Below are positions 11,690 to 23,320 of a DNA stretch of 64,000 nucleotides, piece by piece. The position numbers and the translations under genes were made by a program. This stretch comes from Agrostemma githago (taxonomy: Eukaryota > Streptophyta > Magnoliopsida > Caryophyllales > Caryophyllaceae). Where the stretch lies: the NCBI GenBank assembly GCA_958450325.1, contig OY288243.1:62294606-62358605 (forward strand), written 5' to 3'. Below the pieces are notes generated by a model that searched no databases, was not told the origin of the DNA, and saw nothing but the letters and a program-made list of their open reading frames with translations. Each line of letters starts with the position of its first letter. The stretch's first letter is position 1.

Positions 11690-12930
11690 GACACCTTAGT
11701 AGTCTCTTCAGCTTCTAAAAAAATAATTAAGGGAAGAGAATTGCCACGAATACTCCCTTTTTATATCGTGTGATTACAGTCTTCTCGAAGCTTCTTGTGT
11801 TTCTTTTTTATCATTGGATGACTGAGAGACCTTGGCGCAGGACGAGCATTGTACATAATTGTTAGTAGTATGGGGAAACTTGAGCCCAGGAAAGGTTTCT
11901 TTTGCACTAATTTCCAATTCTTTTGTCCAATTCAACGGGAAAATAGATCTCAAATCAAGAAGGCTATTGTCGTAATCATCGAGCTCTATAGGTAGGAAAA
12001 ATATATGAAGGGAAGGTGTCGAGTCTGATATCGGAGGAGCCATATAGACAACAACGTGATCCATACTGCCGTTACTATGTTACTGTGTACAGAGTTGCTA
12101 TTTTGTATCGTCTCTGAAAAATTTCTCCGACCAGGAAGACGACTTTTCATAACATTGTTAGGTTGGGAATAAGAATTATCAGCACCCCTAAGACATCCAC
12201 CTTCGCTATATTCTCGACAACTTATGCAAATATTATATGAACAATTAGGGCAACTTCTGTGAAATCCAATATCGGGGTCTTCCAGTTATTATTGAAGCAG
12301 AATCGAAAAAGAGGAAAAATAATGACATGTTGTAATAAATGGCTGAAATTCAAGAATTGCTAGCTAAACTTCAAAAGAAAAAAAGATATACCAGCAAACT
12401 GATCCCTGGAGCTAACGTCTGCTTGTCGAATCTCGACTATGGAAAGGTCCTGCTCTGTACGTCATGACATTACTTCTAAGCTTCAGAAACCGATAAAATT
12501 GAAAGAGAAACAATGCTTAAATACACACATCACAGACAAAACTATAAAATGCAAAAAAAATTGTTTATGTTCTAAAAACCAAAATGACCTTTAAATATTG
12601 CTTCTGTCTCCATCTCGACATTTTACTCTTGATTTATCTGTTCAAAAATCGGAAGAAGCAATGTGATCAAGTACTACAGCTGCTAGAACATGCTTCCCTC
12701 GCTAGTGCGCTTCACATTTTCCTAAAATAATTCATGCAATCACACAATCAGAATATAGACGACAAAAAAGGAAAAGAATGACATAAAAGGTTCATTGACA
12801 TCTTGAGTGCTAGCATTTGTTTGCGCCGGACATGCAAAAAGAACTTATGATTCCGAAGAGTCGGCAGGTTATACGTATACACAAGAGAATAGCTTTCAAG
12901 GCCAACACCCATGTCCTAAAAAAATCTAAA
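11690..12930 (-). pseudogene. Captured fragment of a KDM3/JMJ25 (IBM1-type) JmjC histone demethylase gene
   Basis: The minus strand shows exon-like blocks in gene order. About 12587-12665: LLLPIFEQINQE then, after a stop, NVEMETEAIFK, ending at a GT donor. About 12400-12465: EQDLSIVEIRQADVSSRDQF. 12160-12285: EDPDIGF then HRSCPNCSYNICISC and CLRGAD, the Cys-rich zinc-finger signature of plant JMJ25-type proteins. 11779-12000: LLDLRSIFPLNWTKELEIS then KETFPGLKFP, Cys residues and EASRR. The family removes H3K9me1/2 (IBM1 protects genes from silencing). Stops and frameshifts are present and I find no JmjC catalytic domain, so this is a non-functional genomic capture with intron remains. Bases 12780-12930 may hold a further upstream exon (uncertain). 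Confidence 0.72.
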
Positions 12931-13976
12931 CATTTATGAAGACTTACTTCTCTTCACGGGACAATACTCGAACAATAGTTTAAATGTCAATACTCATGAG
13001 TCAGTAGACTCATACCTATATACCATACGTTTCTTATAATCGCCTAGAAATGTTGCAGTATAGGATCCTCTTTTCATGTAAAAACATTGATATATATTTT
13101 ATGACCAAAGACGAGGTGTAAGTGTCAAGTCAAAAAGAGTTGTCATGTGTACAAGTAACACCACCGCATAGCGAAAATCAAGTGTCAAAGTTACATGCTC
13201 ACACTACCGCCACCATCTATATATCACGCCACTAAGGTAATGAAAGTATGAAACTATGTAGCATCTATACAAATTCAAAAGCATATTCCAAGCATAGAAT
13301 AATATAACAGGTTCACTGACCACAAGGAGCTTTGATTTAATTTCATCCTCTTTCAAGGGTCATTTGGGTCAACCTAAGCCCCAGCACTTAACCAAAATTA
13401 TCAAATAAGGGAACTGCCCTTAATTTAAGACTGCAAAAATATTATGACAACTAAAAATTGCATACCTTTCCCATATATTCCTATAGCTCGGTGTTGGCTT
13501 ATCTACTTGCAGCAGGTGCAGCAGCAGCTACAAAAACATTGTTTGCATTAACTCGTGCAATCGACACATCAACAAATATGCCATTTTGATAAGGATGTGG
13601 ATATGTAGAATCATAGTCATGGTATTAGACTATTAGGACAACTTATACGAGACATAGCAAATCTCATACAGAAATTCGGCAGTGACAACAAAATAAAAAA
13701 TGAATTAACTAAGTTAGAGCTTCTCCCTCCAAACACAAACATGTACTTTTGCCATGTTGATGATGACTCGATTTTTTTAACGACAGATCATTGAAAAAAA
13801 AACAAATGATAAGTATCATCACCTAGAATTAATCGAAAATTGGATGTGTTACTAATAGAATAAATCAAAGCTATGAAAATCACCTGAGGAAGCCAACACA
13901 ATCAACTAATATACCCCGTATGTACGGAGTACGTAGTATCACCTACGAGTAACATTCTTCATTGCTCGCCTGCGGG
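12931..13976. other. CACTA interior, no recognisable gene
   Basis: AT-rich with occasional splice-like signals; it may be intron or further degraded captured gene sequence. Nothing could be assigned. Confidence 0.4.
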
Positions 13977-14050
13977 TGACTACTATCATACTCAAGGTTG
14001 ACCTTGATTGCTGTCAATGCTACAAGAAGGTCAAGAGATCCCACCATGTC
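13977..14050 (+). pseudogene. Captured HMA (heavy-metal-associated) domain fragment
   Basis: The plus frame reads TTIILKVDLDCCQCYKKVKR. The pattern KVDLxCxxCYKKVKK is the start of the HMA fold in plant PI21/HIPP-like metal-binding proteins, with CxxC as the metal site. Only about 25 codons are recognisable, after which the similarity stops, possibly at a former exon end. It lies on the opposite strand to the JMJ25-like fragment, so it is a separate capture event. Confidence 0.55.
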
Positions 14051-14587
14051 CCTCTTTTATTTATTTTTCTTTAAATTCTTCATTCCATCTTTAATTTGTT
14101 TACCAACAAACCATGTATCGATTTGGTGGACAGGAGCAACAATGTCAAGCAAAACACGAAAAGCGAGAAACCGAACAAAATAAAAGCAAAATTAAGCTAG
14201 AATTATAGTATACTACGACAGAACCGGTACTAGCCGAGACCACGAAACTTTTCCAATTTCCAAAATTTGTCGAAATACCAAATGGGGTTGCAGACTGACA
14301 TACCACTCACATTACATTAATAGTTTCATGAACAAAATATTAAGAGAACCAAATACCTTAAAACGAATTGCAAAGGTTAAATCGAAATAGAATTAAATTT
14401 AGGTCTTGCTTCGTGTTCTTATGAATCTAATTGCAGTCTCTTCGATTCGTCCTTCTCTTTGTGTTCTTCATTTCCTTCCTCACTTCATTAATCTTTTGTG
14501 TTCTTTGATGGCCAGAAATTAAACGGGGATGGCGAACGGAGGAAGAAGGGGAACGGGGAAGGAGCGCTGAAGGTGACCGGAGCTAGG
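14051..14587. other. CACTA interior, no recognisable gene
   Basis: T-rich then GA-rich non-coding DNA that could be promoter or leader sequence of a captured gene. No frame or motif supports a call. Confidence 0.4.
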
Positions 14588-14643
14588 TGAAGGACGAAGA
14601 TGGAGTGTGAAGGACGAAGATGGAGTGTGAAGGACGAAGATGA
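14588..14643 (+). repeat. Short tandem repeat, about 20 bp x 3
   Basis: GAAGGACGAAGATGGAGTGT is repeated about three times, the last copy slightly shortened, immediately before the insertion site of the nested CACTA element. Confidence 0.85.
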
Positions 14644-14646
14644 GTG

Positions 14647-16780
14647 CACTACAACAAATTGACACTTGCGCCACGAATTATGCCACGAAAATTTGTTATT
14701 TGTGGCTAAAGTTTACCTAGCCACGGGAAAAATTTGATTCACTACTTGGGAAATAAAATATGCCACGGGAACAATTTTTCCCGTGGCAAAAATTCACTTG
14801 CGCCACGAATTTTATTAAAGTCGTGGCCAATAATCACTCTTGCCAAGAAAGATGCCACACCTGTGGCAAAAATATATTTAGCCACGAATTTGTTCAGTGG
14901 CAAATATTATTTAGGCACGACATAATTAACTTCCGTGGCAAAATTATTTTTTGGCCACAGATGTAATAAACGCATGTGGCTAATGGTTCTCCAAATTTTA
15001 ATCAAATTACTTTCAAGTTAAGCCGAATGTCAATTATTGATCTTAAAAATTCATTAAAATTTAAAGCTAAAGATAATAAGAAGAAAAAAAATTTTAAATA
15101 TGAAATTATTTTATTAATAAAACAATTCGTATTATTTTATTTAGTTTTAAGAAAAAAAATAGATTTTTTATAAAATGAAATACAAGAAAACTTTGGTTGT
15201 CTAATTTGTTGATTTTTTATTAATCATCATTTGTGAAGCAATTGATTTCTCTTAATTTGACAAGATGTTTTATTAAAATTTTATAATCTTAAGTATGACT
15301 TTTGAAAGATAACTAACATTTACATAGTGTAATATATGCTAGCTAAAATGCGGCGTACATAGCATATCAAGTAAAATTAGTATGTGATTGATCATCCATC
15401 ATTAAGACATCAAATAATATTTAAGACTCTTTCATTTTTACCGCTTAATTAATTAATTTTTTAACATGTAATACACTTCTTTTTAAGACAAAAAAGCTTA
15501 AAAAAAAGTGACTAAGCATGATTCTTGTCCAAATTATTGATTTTCTTCCAATATTTTCAGTGTGAAAAAAACCGCTTTATTAAACTTGTATTTAAGAATT
15601 CTAATCGGTCTATATTTTTTTTATGGAATTAACTTTGACTGCGAAAACAGTAATTATTTTTGTAATTAATTGTCTTTCAAGTTGTTTGGTTTGGAAGAAA
15701 GATTAACGTATTAGAACGTCGTGCCTAAGTTCAATAACAAGTTAAAATAATTTTTCAAAAAAAGAAAGGTATAAGTGACAAAATCAAATAATTAACAAAT
15801 ACAAGTAAGAAAATCTAATAATTAAGGACTAATAGTGTGAAAATCAAAAATTAATTTATCGTCAATTGTTTAATTTGGTAGCTGTTCTGTAATATTATTT
15901 GGAAAATATTTTAAAAAATGAATTTAAAATAAAATATACTTAATAAAAAAATAAAATTCGGGTAAAACTTGAAGTTGGCTACAGGAAACTCAATGAGGAT
16001 AAAAAAAATGATGATATAAAATAACGACCGATAACGAAAGGAAAAAAACATATCGAAAGAACTAGCAATAAAAGAACGTGGAAAATAGAAACTAAAATAA
16101 AAATATCGATAAATTAATGGAATCATGAGTCCGAAAATCAACTTCGAATTTTTTTTTTCCGGAATAATAATTTTTTAATCATAATATGTAAATCATAAGG
16201 GAAAAAAATTAATTACTCAAAAGAAAATGTAGTTTGAAAAAAAACATCACTTTAAAAGAATTCAAACCAATGATTAGGTCAATAAAGTTCAATTTCATTT
16301 CTGGTAGCTGCCCATAAGAACTCCACAGTTAAGCGTGCTTGAGTGAGAGTAGTGTTAAGATGGGTGACCTCCTAAGAAGGCTCTTCGATGCGTATGATGA
16401 AATTAAATAATAGTGGAATGACTCAGCTTGACTCAGCTATAAAGCTAGTAACCGGTCCAGATGTGACTACTATAGGGGTAGAGAATTCTTACGGTTATTA
16501 ATTTATTTAATTTATTATATATTTTGTCACCGGAATAAATATTTCGCCATAAAAATAATTAGGCACGGGATAATCCGTGGCAAAAAATTAATTCTAGCCA
16601 CGGGAGACTACGTGGCAATAAAATCAATACTTGCCACACTTTTTTTTTCCCGTGGCTATTTGTTTGCCACGGCCACTTGCGCCACAGATGGTTTTTCCGT
16701 GGCAAAAGTACTTTAGCCACGAAAATTTAGCACTTTTGCCACGAATTCAGTCGTGGCCCAAGTGCTCATTTGTAGTAGTA
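14647..16780. mobile_element. Nested non-autonomous CACTA element, 2.1 kb
   Basis: The left end reads CACTACAACAAATTGAC and the right end, on the complementary strand, TACTACTACAAATGAGC; the two align without gaps over 22 bases. The first base is C to T at the right end. It is flanked by GTG at 14644-14646 and 16781-16783. Both ends carry repeated GCCACGAA / CGTGGC motifs (14670-14965 and about 16550-16760). The centre is AT-rich and non-coding; no transposase is present. Confidence 0.85.
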
Positions 16781-16924
16781 GTGTTTGATTTTAGGGGTTT
16801 AGGGTTTGATTATAGAGGAGAATGTGTATTGATTGGGTCGGGTTGATTAAATGGCTGTTGAAAAGGGATATTTTTAATTTTTTTTCTTTTTTTATAAATG
16901 ATTTTGTAAGTTTATAATTTGTAC

Positions 16925-17430
16925 CGTATAACTTATTACTCTTTGGAACCTCTGGTTGAAGAAATAGGTTCTATTGATTGGGTCTTTGGAACCTGTTTTA
17001 CATACAACAGGTGCAAAAACATTTTAATATGGTCCAAATATTTTACCCAATACCTTTGGAACCTCATGTTAGCTAACATCGGATTAGCCGACGCAACTTT
17101 TAATATTGCGTCTGATTGCGTCGGCTAATCCCACGCAAAACCTTTGACATAGTGGCGCCAACCCAAAATTATTGGCGCCTGTATCATGGAGTCGGATAGC
17201 GTCGGCTAGTCCCACGCAATGAAATTGCATCGGATTAGCCGACGCAATACGACACAGTTACGCCAGTTGCGTCGGATTGTAAATCCGACGCAACCTATCC
17301 GACGCTATTTCCGCTGTTTTTAGTAGTGTAGTGAACAACCGGTTTCATTGATATAGAATTTTTTTTGGGGGGGCCTAAGGCACCTCTTATTTTTACAACC
17401 GGTTCCTTTTAATAGGTTCCAATGGCATTA
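16925..17430. repeat. Right subterminal repeats of the 6.4-kb CACTA element
   Basis: Spaced copies of CTTTGGAACC / GGTTCC motifs mirror those at the left end. They are interrupted by the third CACTA end at about 17070-17327. Confidence 0.75.
17070..17327. mobile_element. Terminal remnant of a third CACTA-type element
   Basis: It ends CTGTTTTTAGTAGTG, whose complement CACTACTAAAAACAG is a typical CACTA terminus. It is filled with direct and inverted GCGTCGGATTAGCCGACGC-like repeats. No matching left terminus is found, so it is truncated or fused to the host element. Confidence 0.6.
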
Positions 17431-17442
17431 ATTCTACTAGTG

Positions 17443-19651
17443 CCCTGGTAAGTAGCCCAAGTTTTGTAGCATCGTATCGATGCTAGTAGTGAAGTAGGGC
17501 CTGAAGAGATATTCTTCTTTGATCATTCCCACGAAATCAAATCCTCGTGGGTCGGTCCGGCCCGTAGCGTTGCAGCTTGCCACGGAGATGGGGGTTGCCT
17601 CTAGTGTGATGACACCGTCTTGAAGAGGCATTTTGACTTTTCTATGGAGGGTAGAGGATACAGCCTTGACAGCATGGATCCAAGGCCTCCCAAGAAGCAA
17701 GTTGATGGATGAGGTGACATTAATCACCTGGAATTCCAGTTCTTTCTCGATTGGGCCCGTTATGATTTTCAGTTTGACGGCCCCAGCAACCGGTTTTGGG
17801 CTCCCATCGAACGCCTGGATAGTCTGTGCCGTCGGGAGGTAGTCGGCCTCGGTAATGCCGAGGGCCTTAGCAGTCCTTAGGGGAAGGACATTTACAGCAG
17901 ACCCGTCGTCGATTAGGGTCATTGGGAGGTACTTCCCTCGGCAAATGACCGTGATGTATAGGGCCAAGTTATGATTGGGCCCGAACGGTGGGAGATCAGA
18001 CTCAGAGAAGGTGATAAGCGGGCCTTCTTCTTTTGGCTTGCCCTTGAGATAGGGCATGATAGTGGCTACCATTTCAGTAGGGGTAACCTCCGAGTCGACC
18101 TTGATTTCATCGAGAGCCTTGGTAAGTGCCTCTCGATGTGCTTGCGAGCTAACCAGAAGTTGCCATATGGTTAGATCGGTTCGAGCCCTCTTCAATTGCT
18201 TGACCAGGGCTGTGGCGTTGCTTGGTTCTTCAAGGTCAGCTTCCATCCTGGCAGGTTCAGTGACGGTTGTGGGAGTAGGATGCCCGGTGGTGGCGAGGTG
18301 GTTGGTGGCTAAGGCTTTAGACTTAGCTTTTCTAACCTCTTTAATGGTGATGGGGACAGCTTCCCCTTTCGCTAGGTAGACATCATCTTCGTCATCGAAC
18401 CATATCCCGTTAATTTGTGGGATAAAAGGGGAGATGAGGTGTGAACAATCGATTACCTCGCCAGTGAATATAGCATGGGCACTGAACGAGTTTTCTTTGT
18501 TACTAGGCTTGTCTACAGGCAACGGTATTTTCCCGCTTTCAATCAGATCTTGAATCAGATGCTTCAATTTCCAATATTTTTTCAGTATCGTGCCCATTAC
18601 CTCGATGATATTGGAAATAGGCCTGAACAGTGTAGCTTTTGGATCTTTTCTCCACAGGAACTTCTGGAGTTGGGCCTATTGGTTGGATTAGGCCCTTTGA
18701 GGATAGCCTTTGTAAGGCGTAGGTATAGGTAGTCCCTATATCCGTGAATACCCGTGTCGGAGTATTCTTTTTGGATGAGGTATCCAGCAGATTAACCTCA
18801 TCGAAGATGCTGCGGGTTGTAGGTGCAGGTGTGGGCTTGCTCACAGATGAACTGGCCCCTTGATATCCCTTGGTAGAGGCCTTAGTCAGGCTCTCTAACC
18901 TTAAATCATCCTCGATCCTTGTGCCCATTTCAGTAAGGGTGGCAAAGTTGGGAATGACAGCATACCGGAGATGCACCCGGTAGGAAGGGAGGAGGTTCTT
19001 GACAAAGGCCTCCACTAAAACTTTCTCGCTGGGCTAATCAACCAGCTTCACACTCTCGACCCTCCACCTTTGCAGATATTTAGTGAACCCTTCTTTGGGC
19101 TCTTGGGCCATCACTTCTAGAGTACGCATTGTAGTCTGGATCTCGGTATTATCAGCGTAATTCCGAGCAAATTCAGTCGCCACATCATCCCAGGTCTTAT
19201 ATTTCTTGGAATCGAGCCAGTAGTACCAGGCTTTGGGGTGCTTCTCGAGGGAGGAAGCGAACAAGTGCTTGAACATGGTGGACTTAACCCCCTTGACAGC
19301 CATAAATTCTTTGAAAGCCCGGATGTGGTGGACCGGGTCTTCAGTACCCTCAAATATCAGTATTCCCGTAAGGTTGAGGTTGGCGGGTAACTCGTCATTC
19401 AGAGGCGAGTAGGAGCGAGCATTTTAGGTATGGATCGAGTTGCTTGTCGATAAGTGGACCTACTCTTCTAGCTTGCGAACAACGCTGATTAATTCAGTTA
19501 TGGGCCCGGTGGGTTCAGATCCAGCGAGGGGAGTCCCTTGCTCCATGGCACTCAAACGGGTAGCAATGGTGGTTTGGTCGGTCCTGATGGCCGTCAACTG
19601 AGTTTCTATCTTGACCAGCGCGGCCTTCAATTAGTCTAGGGTTTCTTGCAT
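17443..19651 (-). pseudogene. Gag-protease of element A
   Basis: The ATG at 19651 is followed by an amphipathic N-terminus (MQETLD, stop, then LKAALVKIETQLTAIR), then the capsid-like core (FKHLFASSLEKHPKAWYYWL; FARNYADNTEIQTTMRTLEV), and a GNGHDTEK region where the CxxHx4Hx4C knuckle of B and C has lost both Cys residues and a frameshift falls (frame 19015-18539 against 18597-17437). Protease follows with active site LIDDGSAVNVLPL and the GRPWIH flap-side motif. Stops include TAG at about 19034 (AAG in B). It would make capsid and the aspartic protease that cleaves the polyprotein; it is defective here and ends at the CACTA insertion. Confidence 0.88.
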
Positions 19652-20710
19652 CTTGCGTCGACGTCTGGTTTCGGGCGGCCTGTCTGTAAGAACATCGCGT
19701 AATCAGAAACTAACCCAAATCCTGGAATAGAAAGTACATCCCGAGCAAGACTGAAAAGGGAAATGACTCGGAAAATACACCTAGACGGGTGACTTGTGAA
19801 AGGTGGGCCTCTCTTAGGATCCGGTTATGTGGGTCGGGTCCTGTTCGAAGGAAAGTCCACGTGAGATATTCCCTAGACTTTGGACTCGAATGTGTAGACG
19901 GGCCCTCCTTTGTAGGAGTATGTCCTTCGTAGGTGGGCCTTGCCTTAGTCTAATAAGGCGTACTGGGATAGGGAGGAAACTCGTGATGTAAGATCGACGG
20001 AGTTTCGACGCTAAAGACTTCGACGACTTATGACATGACCCGACACTTCTAAATACGGGAAGTCCTAAGAAGTGGAAGGTTTGTAAAAGGGATTTTTTGG
20101 AAAATCCGAGAAGACTCGGTGGAGGGCCCGATTTTTTCGAAAATCAGAAAGGGTATCGGGCCATAATTTTGAAAGTTTGAAAATGTCTTCGAGTTTTGAA
20201 ATGGGCAGAATACCGGCTAGAAATGGGCTATTGGAGTAAAATCATAAGTCCTAAATTCGGTATACGTCCCGGGTTTTGAAATTGGATATTTTGAAAAAAA
20301 AGATGTATTTTTGAAAAATTGACGGTTTTTGAAAGACGACCTTAAAAACTAAGTAGCACATAGTCATGCAAGCATTATAACGACGCCATGTACGCTTTAT
20401 ACTAAGTCTCGGTCGGTCTATAAAGGGTCTATACCAGTGCACATAGCCCATCCGTGAATCGGGACGGACTCTCTAACTCGAGTTGAGCTTAAAACATGCC
20501 GCGAAACCCATACGAATCGACTATGAACACCTTTGACATATCCATATTGGAGTACATCATGGTATAGTGGGACGTCGGTCACCAGTACCGGCCCGGGAAA
20601 ATATGGGGTTATGCATGAACCGTAAAACTAAAATGCGTATTGTACTAGTCAAACGATTTCTATTCGAGTCTCGCCCTGAGGATGTCGATGGTAAGTCACG
20701 CATCAGTTAA
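19652..20710 (-). other. 5' leader of element A
   Basis: About 1.06 kb of non-coding sequence between the primer-binding site and gag. It is collinear with the leader of element B (39441-40499). No ORF stands out on the minus strand. Confidence 0.7.
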
Positions 20711-20728
20711 TCCCCAGCGGAGTCGCCA
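20711..20728 (-). other. Primer-binding site of element A
   Basis: The minus strand reads TGGCGACTCCGCTGGGGA, three bases inside the LTR end at 20732. It matches the tRNA-Arg-type site reported for Ogre/Tat elements (from memory); B and C have one-base variants at the same distance. Confidence 0.8.
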
Positions 20729-20731
20729 AAT

Positions 20732-23320
20732 TGTGGACATGACATAGGTCCACCCCGACGCGGCCACGCGCGGGTTTGGAGAGGCGAATGAACCTCCATA
20801 TGAGATGGGTCGAATTGAAATATAAATCGAAGTGGAGTCGCCACCGAACTTTGTGGGAGTTCGGGCCCGTTCGAACACACTCTATATCTTAGTGGGCCAT
20901 GCACAAAGTATGGCCCATTCGGATGTCAAAGTTTATTGGGCTCGTCCCTTTGCATTTGATACCGATACCGTGTATTGAATGACTATCGTGCGCCAACGGT
21001 TTTGGACATCTGGAAACCGAGGTTCTGAGTAAGGGGTGAGTGTACGTGTTGGGAAGTTCACAAAGAACACCCAACCCCGCCCGCACATTAGCGGCCTCTA
21101 CTAAGATATCGTTTGACTCTCTAATACACGCGTTAGTAATACGATGAGAATGATATGCAAACAGTGTTTTGCCTAAACATGTGAATAATTGAATGGGTTG
21201 CTAAGTCGATTTAATGCATCTAATACTAACGTCAAAGTTATATTTAGCATGCGGGTTCATTTTAGTACAATAAAAGGAACGACGGAAATAAAAAGCAAAC
21301 AATAGAAATAAACGTGTTAGTAACGATAATAACGGTAATAATGGTTTATAACTAAAACGGAATGAAATGGAATGACCTAAATGGCTCGATGCATGGTTTT
21401 GAAAAGATGTATGACATGTGATTGATTTAACACACGTTGACCGAAGTCGTAGAAAAAATATTGTCGAGACTAGAAAAGCGTTGTAGGACTCACGGTTTTG
21501 TCGTGATAGGGCCACTCGATCGAGTCATTGAAGGACTCGACCGAGTGGTCCTCGGAAAAAGGTTTTGTCCCGTTTTTTAGACGTCACTCGATCGAGTTAT
21601 TGAAGAACTCGACCGAGTGAGAAGCCACTTGATCGAGTCATTGCGAGAGTCGGCCGAGTGGTGGCCAAAAGAGCTTCTGTCTCGTTTTTTGGGGGTGCCA
21701 CTCGACCGAGTGGGCTAGGCACTCGATCGAGTGCCCCCTGTACGAAACGGGATTCGTTTTGCAACCTGTTGTTAATTTCGAAATTGTTTTTTGGTTTTTG
21801 GAAATTTGATGATTTTGTTGAATCGGGCAAAAATATTGTACGATTTATGCTCGATTCGGACTTTGATGCTCATTGTATCCGATATTCGATTATTGAATCG
21901 ATATCGAATATTTAGAGTTAGCTCTAAAAAAATATGTTTGTAAATCGTTTTAAACCAACTAAGTACGAAATGGATTGTCTCCGCGTTTACAGTGTTGTAA
22001 CTAATTCCTTCGAATTATATGATCACTATTTTTAGCATCAATGACTTCGTATTAGTTGGATTTACTTGATTAATCCGTTTAGATACGATATCCAATTATG
22101 GAACTGGTATCAAATCTAAAGAATGACGCTTGAATTAAAGACTTAATTTGATTCCCTCCGCATCCCGACAACGTAATAAATCCTTGCGGATTGTATGATG
22201 TCGGATCCGCATCAATGGGTTTCGACCTTAATTTAAAAAAAAATGTTTTATTGAAAATAGTTACAAAAATGATGAATATGCGACGATAATGATGAAATAA
22301 GAAAATTTTTGTTGATGTTAACTCGCCTCAACAATCAAGCGATCGGGGTGTCGGGATAAGCGACCGGCAACGTTGGGTGGAACATCCTTGTATATTCGGA
22401 TTTTCTTATCCCGTCATCACTCACGCTCGACACGAATTGACGAGTAATTTAATGTCTTATACTAGAGATTATTATCGATATTATATGCGAAAAGAAAGAT
22501 AAAAAAACGAGAAGAAGAGAAGATGACGTGAGAGTGATAAGAAGAGAGAAGAACGGGATTTTGCACCCTCAACCTACATGTTTCTTGTCTCGGATGGAAC
22601 TCGTTAGTTGTGGCTTTAGCACGGGAGTATCAAGGTTGATGTAAGTTAAGTTATGGTGGTTTAGGGTTCCTAAACGCTAGGGTTTAAGTTTGAAGATGAT
22701 GAGTTGTGATGGGTGAAGATTGGGGTTGTAGAGAGTTGATTAGGGTTGTTAAAGAATGTGTGTAGTTAGGATTTTAATTGCATGCAAGAGGATGTATATA
22801 GAGGCAAGCTATGCACCCTCGTCTAGGGTTAGTCGACCGAGTTAGCCGCTGACTCGGTTGAGTGGCCCAAACAACCGCAGTCGGGCTTGTTTGAGGGCCC
22901 ACTCAATCGAGTGGGCTGACACTCGATCGAGTGGGTCAGCTGGAGCGCGGGGGTCCGGGTTTTGACCTTGAGTTGGATATTTTTGTGGGTCTTGTATTTG
23001 GGTTGGACTTTTGATGTTTGAATGGTTATTTTTTGTATCTCGGAAGCGACTTTGACCAGGGTTTGACCCAATCGCTAAAAGTCGGTTTAATTTTCGGTGT
23101 CGGTTTTGACCCAAATTAGTCTTATTTTATTGGAAATGACCCACCGGGCCTGAATTTGAGGTCATTTTTGTGAGATTTGAACTCCGTAAAAAGCCCAAGC
23201 CAAAAAATAATGGTTTTGAGCCCACATCCGAGCGCGTAGAAACACGTTTGCGTCCGATCATCATCGGGTGTTTTTTGGAAACTACTATAGACACCTAGCA
23301 GCCAAATGTGGGTGTCTACA
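20732..23320 (-). repeat. 5' LTR of element A, 2,589 bp
   Basis: Minus strand starts TGTAGACACCCAC and ends GTCATGTCCACA. It has the same ends as the LTR of B and the same length as the solo LTR at 58734-61322. It holds two clusters of the palindrome CACTCGATCGAGTG and variants, near 21510-21735 and 22834-22935. The right neighbour CCTAG (23321-23325) is the expected target duplication; the other copy is off-window. Confidence 0.9.
22793..22945 (-). promoter_or_regulatory. U3 promoter of LTR A: TATA box plus palindrome array
   Basis: TCTATATACA on the minus strand (22793-22802) is preceded, 30-140 bases upstream, by CACTCGATCGAGTG (22920-22933) and relatives such as ACTCAATCGAGTG. The arrangement matches LTR B (TATA near 42765-42775, repeats 42790-42885) and the solo LTR (TATA 59224-59233, repeats 59091-59195). 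Confidence 0.65.

Larger units (their letters stand above)
11044..17442. mobile_element. CACTA-type DNA transposon (non-autonomous, gene-capturing), 6.4 kb
   Basis: It starts CACTAGTAGAAAA at 11044 and ends TTCTACTAGTG at 17442, an inverted repeat with the diagnostic CACTA end. It is flanked by the 3-bp duplication CCC (11041-11043 and 17443-17445). Element B has the uninterrupted site at about 37259-37268, confirming the insertion. Both ends are packed with subterminal repeats of the type TTGGAACCGGTT. I find no transposase frame. Inside are a KDM3/JMJ25-like gene fragment, an HMA-domain fragment, a complete nested CACTA element and the end of a third. Confidence 0.9.
4161..23320 (-). mobile_element. 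Tat-lineage (Ogre/Retand-like) gypsy element A, interrupted
   Basis: Minus-strand order: 5' LTR 20732-23320, primer site 20711-20728, leader, gag-protease 19651-17443, rest of protease and pre-RT 11043-9895, RT-RNase H and second RNase H 9882-8185, integrase to 6841, then an antisense PMD gene on plus (4646-6432). Dual RNase H and antisense extra ORFs near the 3' side are known traits of the Tat lineage. A CACTA element (11044-17442) splits the protease end. The 3' part is cut at 4160/4161 by a chromovirus, so its own 3' LTR should lie off-window. Several stop codons make it non-functional. Confidence 0.85.

Noticed and set aside
16795..16815. Telomere-like TTTAGGG words
   Set aside because: Only two or three imperfect units; too short to mean an interstitial telomere.
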